A stretch of DNA of 23,060 nucleotides from Nymphaea colorata (GCF_008831285.2 NW_022205178.1:1-23060); one strand, 5' to 3'; shown: positions 10,662-19,690, numbered from the stretch's first letter. Made by a program: numbers and translations. Notes: generated by a model from the sequence alone, not told the origin.

Positions 10662-10709
10662 GCTCCTTGTGGTCGTGTCTCGGGCACAGTGCCCTCGAGG
10701 TACCTCACG
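10662..10709. promoter_or_regulatory. 48-nt conserved double-palindrome block, element B 3' LTR
   Basis: Matches the A block at 6349-6396 with one difference. It contains GGGCACAGTGCCC (perfect inverted repeat around one base) followed two bases later by GAGGTACCTC (perfect). The difference from A restores full symmetry of the first palindrome here. Confidence 0.5.
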
Positions 10710-11459
10710 TGGGAGCTAGGCCGAAGCCAAGGCTAAAACAGAAATGCTGAAAATAAACTAATATGCTACCTAAAACTGAAAGCAAATCCCACCCGGAGCT
10801 ACAAGGGGGATAGGAGAGGATACCGGCCAAGGATCACCCTTGGCGTAGCCGGATAAGGTCTCGGGGTGATGACCTGCCCCCGAGCACTGCAGCTCACAGA
10901 ACAGGAAGACCGGCTGAGGCGTGCCTCCACGTAGCCTGCTGCTCGGACTGACCGCTGCCGGAAGGCGCTGACGGCCGGTCGCGCGCTGGTGGTCGGGTCG
11001 ACTGCCGAGGTCTGGTCGCTGCTCACTGGCTATGGCCGCTGCCTGTTGCGGCCAAGAGTCCTGCTGCGGCAGTGCTGGTGTCGGCAGAAGCTGCCGCCGA
11101 TGCTCGCTAAGCCGTGGGATAGGACGCACGCCGAGGACGAGGAAGCTGCCGCGGACTGCTACGGACAACGCTGACGATGACGCCTGGAGCGCTCGGTCGC
11201 TATCGGAACGCGGCCGCCTGCCTGGACGAAGTCGCCTGTCGGGCTGCCGCCGATGTGTTGCTGCTGCGCGCTGAAGACGACAGAACCGGGCCGGAAGGAC
11301 CACCGGGATTGCCGAGGGGGGCTGCTGTCACAGAGACAGCGCCTACCTGCCTATCTCCGGGATGTGGCTCGGCCGCGTGCGCCGGTGGATGCCGGCGAGC
11401 CGGCTGAACCTAATCCTATCTAAGGCTGGGCTGGCTGGGTTCGGCTGGGCTCTACTAGG

Positions 11460-11880
11460 TGGTAGGTCTAGTCAAGCGGGTTCGGGACAGGGTAGGCTTG
11501 GTCAAATGGGGTTTAGGTTCAGTCAAGGGTTGACCTAGCTAATAGGTTGGTCCCGTAGGGGAGGCTAAGGTCGAGCCTAAGCTCACGGTGTTGGTCAGCG
11601 ATGACCTAATGCGGAGGGTTTAACTAACTAGGTGGTTGACTAAATGGACCGAGTCAATGGGTCCGGGTCAAGTAGGTCAAGGGTCACTCGAGGTAGGCTC
11701 GAGTCGCTAAGGAAGGTTACCAACAAAGTGGGCTCGGTGGAATAGTTGACCTAGTTTGACTAAGGCTAAAGGTCAATGTCGATCTAGGTTGGCTCGGTAG
11801 AGGTTTAGCCTAGGTGCGGGTTCGGTGCGGGAGGTTGCCTAGTGGGTTCGGTTGACTGGGTTGGTCTTACCCAGGGATTG
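11460..11880. promoter_or_regulatory. W-box-rich stretch in element B 3' LTR
   Basis: Twelve TTGAC[C/T] hexamers on the two strands in about 420 bp, against about 0.4 expected by chance. Five are on the plus strand and seven on the minus strand. Words such as gttgacctag and ggtcaaggg recur. If the TATA-like box at 13591 is the real promoter, this cluster is downstream of the start, in the long transcribed leader; otherwise it may mark an internal promoter. Confidence 0.45.
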
Positions 11881-11888
11881 CACCGATG

Positions 11889-11904
11889 CTTGCCACGTGG
11901 CAAG
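11889..11904. promoter_or_regulatory. 16-bp palindrome with G-box, element B 3' LTR
   Basis: CTTGCCACGTGGCAAG is a perfect palindrome centred on the G-box CACGTG. It is conserved in the other B LTR (21312-21327) and forms the core of the 22-bp palindrome in A, although neighbouring bases differ. It lies beside the W-box-rich stretch. Confidence 0.5.
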
Positions 11905-13590
11905 ATGAACGGACACGACAGAAAGAGCTAGAATAATACTAGCTATTAGGAATAGAGTTCGGATTCTCGCCTAAGTGTTAGGGAGAAGCTCAACAAAGGA
12001 GGGAGAGGAGATTGGGGCGAAGGGCCTGGTGGCGCTCTCGAGTGAGCTCGAGTGAGGCCAAGGCTGAGATGGGGACACGTGGATCAGATCTACGGTGGAG
12101 AGGAGGTGCGGATCAGGTCAAGAGGAAAAGAAGGAAACGGTAGAGGAAGAATAGGCAAGGTGGCGCGAGGTGGCAAGGCTTCCAAAAACGATGGAGGCTA
12201 GATCCGAGAAAAGAGGCAAGGGGACCTCGCAGGGTCTGGCTGGAGGACAAGTGGCGAGGCGCGGGACCAAAGGGGGTAGCTGGCAGGTGAGGTGGCGAGT
12301 GAGGTGGCAGAGGACTGGCTCGGATTGCAACACGTGTCAAGATGAACGCCTGAGGATCCTTGCGATCTAGGGTTGACGTGATGAAGGTGGCGAGGAGCTG
12401 GAAGGGAGCGGCGGCTGCGGTATTGATTCCAGATTTGGTGGAGCAGCTGATTGCGAGCTGATCCTGGATAGGGAGAGGTGGCAGCAGCTGGGGAGAGGAC
12501 TCAGGTGGACGGCTGGATGGTGGACAGGTGACACAGTGAACGGCTGAGATGAAACGGAGGTGGACTTACCGGATTCGGATGATTGGCCTCGTCGGGATCT
12601 TCCAATTCACGCCGGCGGCCAGAACTTGATCCGAAAGTCCCTTGACCGATATACCCCTTTCAGATTTTAATTAAAACACTAGGGAAGAAGGGCAATTCGG
12701 TCCTTAGCACCGGAATCAATGGCGACCATCGGAATTAGCAGCGATGGCCGGATTCAAGCGTTTTTCCGGCGAGATTCAATCTCGAGATCCAGCCGACAGA
12801 ATTCGCCCCTTTTTTGATATTTGTAAAGCTCTTTCCTGGGCGATTCACGTGGATCACTTCCCTACTTCAGATCTTGACCAGAGAGCTATATTTCTTAACT
12901 TTGGAGCCTCTGGTCCGACAGATCAAAAGGGAGAAAACAGGCCGATAGAACTTGAAATTTCTTAGCGATTTGCCTTTCTAATCCGGCCAACTTCCTACGA
13001 GGGATCAAACTACTGATTCCAATCCCGCGGCGCGATCTACAACTTCTGATTAGAACAGAGCACGCCTCAATCCTGATTCCCCTCTTCGGGTATGCCGAGG
13101 GAGGAACCGAGTGAAGACGCCCTGCGTTCTAAGGCAGAATGCAGCAATCGGGCAGCGAGAGAGAGATCGGAATTCGTCTCCTCTTCGGTGTCGAATTGAA
13201 GCCGGCGGTGGATCCGTCGCCTTCAATCTTCCCTATGCTGGAATCGGCCTCACAGTACCCTCGTGATCAGGGCAATGGCACCGATTCCAGAACTTTGAAA
13301 AAGCTCGAAAGGGGGTACTTACGTGACAAGGGAGGGATCGCCGCCGGTGGTGGAGATCCCCCGATGCCTTCTTCCTTATGCCTATGTCTCAGACGGCGGC
13401 TCTTAAAGGATTTCTGGATTCGGAAGCGTCGTGGAGGTAGAGGACGCGAGGGGGAGAAGACGCCTGGTTCTCGGGTTGAACAAGGTGGGAGACGAGAGGG
13501 GAGAAGCCTCGTGCGAGGAGAGAGAGGGTGCCACACCAAATGCCAATCTCTGGATTAATTTTCGATTCCTTGTACATTGTGTTTACAGAA

Positions 13591-13596
13591 TATATA
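13591..13596 (-). promoter_or_regulatory. TATA-like box in element B 3' LTR
   Basis: TATATA, about 605 nt into the LTR in element orientation, with a second AT-rich stretch (atataat) just upstream in the sense direction. It is followed in the sense direction by a CT-rich tract (CCTCTCTCTCCTC). The same arrangement occurs in the A LTR at 9221-9228 and in the other B LTR at 23009-23014. Confidence 0.42.
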
Positions 13597-13905
13597 CCAA
13601 ATATAATGCGAGCCCTAATTACATGTTAACCTAGCTCGCAACATAGTCTAATGTCAAAAATGCCCAAGGCACAACCCGCCTTGCTGGGTCTCTACTTCAA
13701 AACTCGATATTAACTTTAAATTAAGTAGCATAAAATGAAATCGGGCCTAGCGCCCAACATATAAAATTATCTACGAAAGTCCCTAAGTCTTTCGGACTTA
13801 GGGCGGGGACCTCGTGTGGGTTACCGCCCACACTTCGGAACTTAGTGCGCGGGTCAAATCTGATTGATTCAGACCTGAACCTAAGCCTCTCGGCTTTAGA
13901 TAGGC

Positions 13906-16900
13906 TCAAGCGTTCGGGGAATTTGGACTCACGCTCGGATTATCCTGATCAAGCTCGGTGAGCCTCGCAACAGGTTCTAGAACGCCTTGAATTCCACCTG
14001 GTTTGAGCACTCTTTTGGACCTAGTTGCTCCTCCCACGCCGCCCGCTGCAACTGTCTCGAGTGCTGACTTAGCCTCGCTTGGACCGTCTTCAAGTTGACT
14101 TAACGATTGCGCCCACAAGTCCGAGGCTTTTTTCCTTGGCCGACTGGTTCCGGCCTGATCTCGCCGAGCTGGGTCCGGACCTACATGTTGGTCCGTAACA
14201 GATTCCCCCTCCCTAGAATGCGCTTGTCCTCGAGCGCTGGAGGAGGGAAAGCGATGAGCCACTGACCCAAACTCTTCCCAAGAGGTTCCTCTGTCAGGCC
14301 CCTGCCATTCCACTAATACCTCATGCCGTGTTCTCCCTTGTCTCTGAACATATCTATGTTTAAGTATACGATAGGGAGTGGGCAAGTTGTCTCGTTCCGG
14401 TATTTGCTCGATCACTGTAGGAACATCACCATGATGAGGCTTGAGCCTGGTGATATGGAAAACTGGGTGTACCATTGCTTCTCGTGGAAGTCCCAGTCGA
14501 TAAGCCGCCTTTCCTACCTTTTGTAATACCGGAAACGGTCCATAATACCTCGGTAGTAGCTTAGAATAGGGTTGGCCCATTAACGATCGTTGCTTGAGGG
14601 GCAACCTCTTTAACCACACGTAATCACCCACTTCGAATTCTCGATCTTTTTGCCCTTTGTTGTAGACCTGTCTCATCCTATTCTGGGCTTTGGCAATGTT
14701 TTGCTTGAGGGAGTCAAGTACTTCCTCACGGGTGCGTAGCTCACAGTCTACATTGTCGTCGCTTGCTGTACCTCCTTCATATCGAGGGATACTTGGAGGT
14801 GGGGTCCCATACACACCTTCAAAAGGCGTCATCCCTGTTGACGAATGTAAACTGGTGTTATAAGACCACTCTGCCCAAGGTAAGAATTTTACCCAAGTCT
14901 GTGGTCTTTCTCCTGCAAAACACCTCAAATAGGTCTCTAAGGATCGATTTACGATTTCGCTCTGCCCGTCTGTCTGTGGGTGATGGGCTGTGCTAAAATT
15001 TAGCGTTGTACCCATAAGTTTCATATACTCCTGCCAGAATGCGCTAAGGAAAATAGAATCTCTGTCACAAACGACTGATTTTGGCATCCCGTGGAGCTTT
15101 CCGACGTATTCCTGGTACACGCTGGCCACCATTGGCCCTTGATACGACCTAGGCAAGGGAGCGAAGTGGCTGTACATGGTCAGACGGTCCACTACCACTA
15201 GCACAGCTTCCTTGCCTTTAGAACGGGGCATGGCATCAATAAAATCCAAGGTCACATCGGTCCATGGTTTGGCTGGTATGGGGAGGGGAACCAAGTGCCC
15301 TGGAGGTCTAATGGCCTCGTATTTTTCCCTCTGGCATACCAGGCAACTCCGGATGTACCTTTGTACCTCTGCCTTCATGCCACGCCACCAAAATTGGGCT
15401 TTAATTCTGCTTAGGGTTTTAGAAACCCCCTCATGACCCGTGGCAGGGGTGTCATGGAAATGACGCAGGAGTTCTTGCTTAAGCCCAGACTCTGGAGGAA
15501 CCACTGCTCGGTTCTTCCTATATAATAGATTCCCTCTGACTGTATAGAAGGGAATGGATCCTGGATGTTGTTCTGTTGATGCACGGATTAGCCTTATGGA
15601 CTGATCTGCTTGCTGTTCCTGGGCTAACCTATCCCAAACATCAGTTTCCACTACCGAAAGAGTCATGAACTGCTCAGTCAATCTAGAGAGAGAATCGGCC
15701 GCTGTATTTTCCGGACCCTTTTTGTACTCTATTTCAAAATCGTATCCAAGCAGCTTTGCCAGCCAACGTTGTTGGGTAGGCGTGGATACTCTCTGTTTTA
15801 ACATGTACTTCAGAGAATTTTGGTCCGTCTTGACTGTGAATCTGCGCCCTATAAGGTAGGGTCGCCATTTTTCAACTGCTAACACTATCGCTAGTAGTTC
15901 TTTCTCATAAGTAGAGAGAGGTTTCGCTCTACTTGAGAGTGCCTTAGACATATAAGCGATAGGGTGGCCTCCTTGACTGAGAACGGCCCCAATTCCAACC
16001 TCACATGCGTCTGTCTCTATTGTGAACTGCTGGTTGAAATCCGGAAGTGTAAGAACTGGCGCAGAGATAAGGGCAAGTTTTAACTTTTCAAAGGCTGCCC
16101 TAGCCTTATCCGACCACTGAAAGGCTCCTTTCTTGAGCATCTGGGTCAAAGGCTGTGCGATCAAACCGTTTCCCTGTATGAAACGCCTATAGTACCCAGT
16201 CAAACTGAGGAATCCACGGAGTCCTTTCAAGTCCTTAGGCAGTGGCCATTTCTGCATGGCTTCTAATTTTTCGGGGTCTGCCCGAACCCCTTGTTGGCAC
16301 ACTATGTGCCCTAGATAACCAATAGAAGGTTGTCCAAAGCTGCATTTGGACATCTTGGCGTATAATTGGTTATCTCTCAATACCTGAAGAGCAACTGCGA
16401 GATGCTTCTGATGTGATTCTTCAGACTGACTGTAAATCAAGATGTCATCAAAGAAAACTAAGATGAAATCGCGGAGGTACTGTCTGAAGACGTCGTTCAT
16501 GCACCTCTGAAATGTTGCTGGTGCGTTTGTCAGACCAAATGGCATGACGAGGAACTCATAGTGCCCGTCATGCGTCCTGAAAGCGGTCTTGGGGACGTCG
16601 TCCTTGTACATACGAATTTGATGATAGCCGGCTCGTAAGTCGATCTTGGAGAAAATAGTTGCTCCAGCTAGTTCATCCAATAACTCGTCAATTACCGGTA
16701 TGGGATGTCTATCCTTCACGGTGGCTTCATTCAAGGCGCGATAATCTACACAGAAGCGCCAGGTGTTGTCTTTCTTCTTCACAAGTAGGACCGGTGAAGA
16801 GAAAGGGCTGCTACTTGGTTGCACAATGCCACTTTCCAACATTTCTTTAACCAGACGCTCGATTTCAGCCTTCTGGTTATATCCATACCGATAGGGGCGC

Positions 16901-19080
16901 ACATTAACCGGTTCTGCCCCTTGAGTCATTATGATCCTATGGTCATAGGATCTCTGTGGTGGAAGCCCCTTAGGCTCCTCAAAGACGTCCTCATATTGAT
17001 CCAGCACCAGCTGAATTCGTTCTGGCACTACCTCTTTCTGCTCTTCTTTTTCTGGCACATCGGTAGCGAGTGCCATTACCCAACACGCGGGCTGCTCGGC
17101 TTCAATTGCCCGAAGTGCAGCCTTGGGACGAGTTGTGCTGGTTAAGCCCTGTAGCGTCATGGGCTCTTCGTCGCCGTCGGGAGTGAAGGTCATGCTGAAG
17201 TTCTTCACATCCCAAGATATGATGCCAAGCGTGAAAAACCATGGCATCCCGAGAATAAGATCCACTCCATCTAAAGGAATGACTAAGAAGTCGATCTTGA
17301 ATGGTTTTCTCTTGATCACAACTTCTATGCCTTTCCCTTCGTTATGGCACTTTAATCTCATACCCCCTCCCACGATTATAGTTTGGGGGTGGCTTGATTC
17401 AAGGGAGACGTTGCATCTACGTGCGGCTTCCTCTGTTAGGAAGTTCTTGGTTGCTCCATTATCAAGCAAAATTAAGACCTTATGTCCGTTTATCCTCCCA
17501 AATACCCTGAATGAGTTGGGCTTGTTGGGATCTTGCATTGAATGCAGAGACTCTGCCTCGGTTGGCTTTTCTTCTTTGGCGGGAGTCTCTTCAATCCGGA
17601 CTTCTTTCTTTTTCTCGGCTTGTTTTGCTCGCCTCTTGGTAACTACTTCCTCATCTGACGAGGACGAGCTGGTCTCATACGGCGTTGTAGACGAATCGCT
17701 ACATGAACTGGACTCGTCATCGCTCACCACCTGTACCCTGTAATAAGTTGGGCACTGATGGTTCTTGTCCCATTTTCCCTCACATCTGTAGCACAGGCCT
17801 TTACGCCTGAACTCTTCAATCTGTTTCGGTGTGAGGTAACGCGTTGGTGGTTTTCGGCCTTGCCCCTGGTTTGGGCCTTGTGGTGGCCGATATTCGCTCC
17901 CTCTTCGGAAGGGAGTTGGTTCCTTCCCTCTAATTCGAGAACCAGAGGAGTAGGAAGGTCTTCTCCTCTGCTTGTCCATCTTGTGAGCCTTCTTCTCGAC
18001 TCTCTTCTCCTCTATTTGCTCTTCGTAGAGGCGGGCCATGGCAAAACATTCTTCTAGCCTGTTGAAGCGGTGAATTTTCAATTCTCTCTTCACTTCGCTT
18101 TTAAGGCCGCCCTTGAACGCTTCGATGAGAGCTTTTTCTGGCCACTGGACCATGCTAGCCAACCTCTCAAATTGACGTTGGTAGGCTGCTACGGTTGTGG
18201 ATTGGACCAGATTTTTAAGGTCCTCATCATAATCGATGAATGTTGAATCTCCGAACTGTAATTGGAGACTCGCCTTGTACTTCTCCCAAGTTGGATCTGC
18301 CGTCTTATGATCGAACCACAAATAATGGGTTGTGGCCTCACCTGTCATGTTTGCAGTGGCAATTTCAATCCACTCTTCTTGGGGTACACGATGGCACAAG
18401 AAGTACCTCTCGGCCATGAATAGCCACTCCCGTAAGTGCTCCCCATTGAATTTGGGAAACTCATAACGAACTGTGGGAGTTCGCCTCTCATCTTGAAGCT
18501 GACGTTGTGCTCTTCTAGGACGTAGAGGAGATTCGTCCTGTTCCCCTTCTGAATCGTAGTAGGTGCGATTCATTCTGCTGCTAGCGAATCTTTGCACTCT
18601 TGGCGTTCTATAATATTCGCTAGTGGGCTCAATGGGCTGTCGCTCTGGCGGGGGACCCATGTGTAAAAGTCTGCCCCCTTCTGTACTTGTTCCGATGTGG
18701 GAGAGATTGTTCGGGTCTATCTCAGTATCGGTGGGGTAGGTAGGAGCACCTAACACACCTTTGCCTTTGTTCGGACCCTCAGTGGTCCTTTCCCCTCCTG
18801 GGTTCTGGTTGGCAGCTAACTGCTTCAAAAGACCTCGAATCTCGTCCATTTCGTTTTGCCGCTCTCGGTTTTGTCTTTCCATTTCACGTTTGCGGGCTTG
18901 ATCGGATTTGCTCATATCATTTCTCATTTGCAACAGCTCTTTTTCAATGTTTAGTATCCTGCCCATTGCATAGTTGGGAACTGGTCCCGCTTGTGTGCTT
19001 GGAGCTTCCTTGGGTTGGTCATTGAGGGGCTCCTCAAGGACAGGCTCATCGGGATTAAACTGTTTCTTTGACTTGCCCAT
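13906..19080 (-). CDS. Element B Gag-Pol polyprotein (1724 aa, chromovirus)
   Basis: Single frame, ATG at 19080, TGA at 13906-13908. It encodes all structural and enzymatic proteins needed for retrotransposition. Domains by residue: coiled-coil-like charged segment 42-92; Gag 205-355; zinc knuckle C430, C433, H441, C443 (C-X2-C-X7-H-X-C); acidic Ser-rich linker 452-478; protease D540-N-G-A with ILGMPW at 609-614; RT with DLRAGYHQ at 814 and FFDD at 876-879; RNase H D1024, E1059 or E1061, D1086, D1129; integrase zinc finger H1209, H1216, C1246, C1249; DD35E core D1279, D1339, E1375; GPY/F about 1509-1531; chromodomain about 1568-1605. Gag and Pol are fused with no stop or frameshift between them. 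Residues 1628-1724 are encoded inside the 3' LTR. The protease has DNG where DSG/DTG is usual; A has the same, so it is a family trait. The chromodomain keeps Y1570, W1592 and W1601 but has Pro where the third cage aromatic usually lies. Confidence 0.96.
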   Translation of the reverse strand: MGKSKKQFNPDEPVLEEPLNDQPKEAPSTQAGPVPNYAMGRILNIEKELLQMRNDMSKSDQARKREMERQNRERQNEMDEIRGLLKQLAANQNPGGERTTEGPNKGKGVLGAPTYPTDTEIDPNNLSHIGTSTEGGRLLHMGPPPERQPIEPTSEYYRTPRVQRFASSRMNRTYYDSEGEQDESPLRPRRAQRQLQDERRTPTVRYEFPKFNGEHLREWLFMAERYFLCHRVPQEEWIEIATANMTGEATTHYLWFDHKTADPTWEKYKASLQLQFGDSTFIDYDEDLKNLVQSTTVAAYQRQFERLASMVQWPEKALIEAFKGGLKSEVKRELKIHRFNRLEECFAMARLYEEQIEEKRVEKKAHKMDKQRRRPSYSSGSRIRGKEPTPFRRGSEYRPPQGPNQGQGRKPPTRYLTPKQIEEFRRKGLCYRCEGKWDKNHQCPTYYRVQVVSDDESSSCSDSSTTPYETSSSSSDEEVVTKRRAKQAEKKKEVRIEETPAKEEKPTEAESLHSMQDPNKPNSFRVFGRINGHKVLILLDNGATKNFLTEEAARRCNVSLESSHPQTIIVGGGMRLKCHNEGKGIEVVIKRKPFKIDFLVIPLDGVDLILGMPWFFTLGIISWDVKNFSMTFTPDGDEEPMTLQGLTSTTRPKAALRAIEAEQPACWVMALATDVPEKEEQKEVVPERIQLVLDQYEDVFEEPKGLPPQRSYDHRIIMTQGAEPVNVRPYRYGYNQKAEIERLVKEMLESGIVQPSSSPFSSPVLLVKKKDNTWRFCVDYRALNEATVKDRHPIPVIDELLDELAGATIFSKIDLRAGYHQIRMYKDDVPKTAFRTHDGHYEFLVMPFGLTNAPATFQRCMNDVFRQYLRDFILVFFDDILIYSQSEESHQKHLAVALQVLRDNQLYAKMSKCSFGQPSIGYLGHIVCQQGVRADPEKLEAMQKWPLPKDLKGLRGFLSLTGYYRRFIQGNGLIAQPLTQMLKKGAFQWSDKARAAFEKLKLALISAPVLTLPDFNQQFTIETDACEVGIGAVLSQGGHPIAYMSKALSSRAKPLSTYEKELLAIVLAVEKWRPYLIGRRFTVKTDQNSLKYMLKQRVSTPTQQRWLAKLLGYDFEIEYKKGPENTAADSLSRLTEQFMTLSVVETDVWDRLAQEQQADQSIRLIRASTEQHPGSIPFYTVRGNLLYRKNRAVVPPESGLKQELLRHFHDTPATGHEGVSKTLSRIKAQFWWRGMKAEVQRYIRSCLVCQREKYEAIRPPGHLVPLPIPAKPWTDVTLDFIDAMPRSKGKEAVLVVVDRLTMYSHFAPLPRSYQGPMVASVYQEYVGKLHGMPKSVVCDRDSIFLSAFWQEYMKLMGTTLNFSTAHHPQTDGQSEIVNRSLETYLRCFAGERPQTWVKFLPWAEWSYNTSLHSSTGMTPFEGVYGTPPPSIPRYEGGTASDDNVDCELRTREEVLDSLKQNIAKAQNRMRQVYNKGQKDREFEVGDYVWLKRLPLKQRSLMGQPYSKLLPRYYGPFPVLQKVGKAAYRLGLPREAMVHPVFHITRLKPHHGDVPTVIEQIPERDNLPTPYRILKHRYVQRQGRTRHEVLVEWQGPDRGTSWEEFGSVAHRFPSSSARGQAHSREGESVTDQHVGPDPARRDQAGTSRPRKKASDLWAQSLSQLEDGPSEAKSALETVAAGGVGGATRSKRVLKPGGIQGVLEPVARLTELDQDNPSVSPNSPNA
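14203..14214 (-). other. Element B polypurine tract
   Basis: On the minus strand this reads AGGGAGGGGGAA, followed by TC and the 3' LTR start TGTTACGG. It is identical to the tract of A, so the plus-strand primer is conserved. It encodes R1623-E1626 of the polyprotein. Confidence 0.9.
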
Positions 19081-19690
19081 AGTTGTTTAGGGCCGGGTAT
19101 AGTCAAAGAACTACCGAAGACAAAAAAAATCCTAGCTAAAATTCCAAAACTGACACGCTGCCACTCTCAAGCGAGAAGTCGCTGTCCGACTCCTAAAACT
19201 GCTGGCTGATCCCTGACCGAAGACCTGATCTGCCGACTGACTCTGCCCTACTGCCCTACGCTGCCGCTGCCTTGGCTACCGGTAGCGCGTTTAGAGGCAA
19301 GGGAGACGGGTTGGCCCGCCTAGTGCCGCGCTTCGCCTAAGCACCTCGGCACTCCCACTTCGCCCACGGCCGGGCTTTTACAAGCCTAAATCACCGCACC
19401 CTCCTGGTGCCTTGGTGACGAACCGGGAGCTCGGCTGCCCTCGGGTGCACGGAATGTACAGCCCTTTACTTGCTAAAGGTGAGCAAGCAAAGCCCTAAAC
19501 CGTACGAAGACGGAAGTCACGGGGACTCCAAAAATCAAAATCTGCTCTAGAAAGCCGGAAATAAACTGACTAGAAAACCAAAAGAAGTCCACTGTCTCGC
19601 TGGAAATCTAAAAAGAAGATCGTCTGCACTGCCGTTGATGAAGCTTCTTCGTAGGTCCAAGTGCTCAAACCGACGGTGTTCCTCAAGATT
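19081..19690 (-). other. Element B leader (5' UTR between PBS and gag)
   Basis: 610 nt without a supported frame, lying between the primer-binding site and the gag ATG. It includes a hairpin-rich core conserved with A (about 19290-19470). Upstream and downstream of this core the similarity to A is patchier. Expected role: RNA packaging, dimerisation and translation control (inferred). Confidence 0.75.
19322..19418 (-). other. Hairpin cluster in element B leader (candidate packaging RNA)
   Basis: Counterparts of the three hairpins in A. Hairpin 1 (19322-19353): outer stem AGTGCCG/CGGCACT; the inner pair that is A-T in A (5635/5647) is G-C here (19330/19342); another pair becomes C-A on this strand, which is a G-U wobble in the minus-strand RNA. 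Hairpin 2 (19373-19386): GGCTT/AAGCC in place of GGCTC/GAGCC, a compensated change. Hairpin 3 (19391-19418): inner CACC/GGTG in place of CACT/AGTG, again compensated; one outer pair is weakened (19396/19413). Loop CCT and bulge CCT are kept. Three double changes that preserve pairing argue for a selected RNA structure. Confidence 0.72.

Larger units (their letters stand above)
10313..14200 (-). repeat. Element B 3' LTR, complete (3888 bp)
   Basis: Begins TGTTAGG and ends CCGTAACA on the plus strand, the latter directly against the polypurine tract. It matches 19706-23060 over its first 3331 bp, and the window ends before the rest of the second copy. The 295 bp nearest the internal region encode the gag-pol tail and stop codon. 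It also holds a TATA-like box (13591-13596), CACGTG sites at 11894, 12076, 12331 and 12846, a W-box-rich stretch, a GC-rich stretch (about 10790-11420) and the conserved double-palindrome block. Compared with the other copy it lacks 30 bp at 11399/11400. Open frames in the GC-rich part are not supported as genes. Confidence 0.93.

Noticed and set aside
13620-13643. LTR B end at 13643 / 23060, where TGTTGCGAG...CTAACA would also give TGTT...AACA termini and the window happens to stop.
   Set aside because: No polypurine tract lies next to it. In A both LTR copies stay alike up to 613/9862, and in B the matching TGTTACGG at 14200 has a perfect PPT beside it. The coincidence with the window end appears accidental.
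17123-17743. Plus-strand open frames opposite gag-pol (for example 206 codons here and 116 codons at 3414-3764).
   Set aside because: They are antisense shadows of the conserved protease region with no domain of their own.
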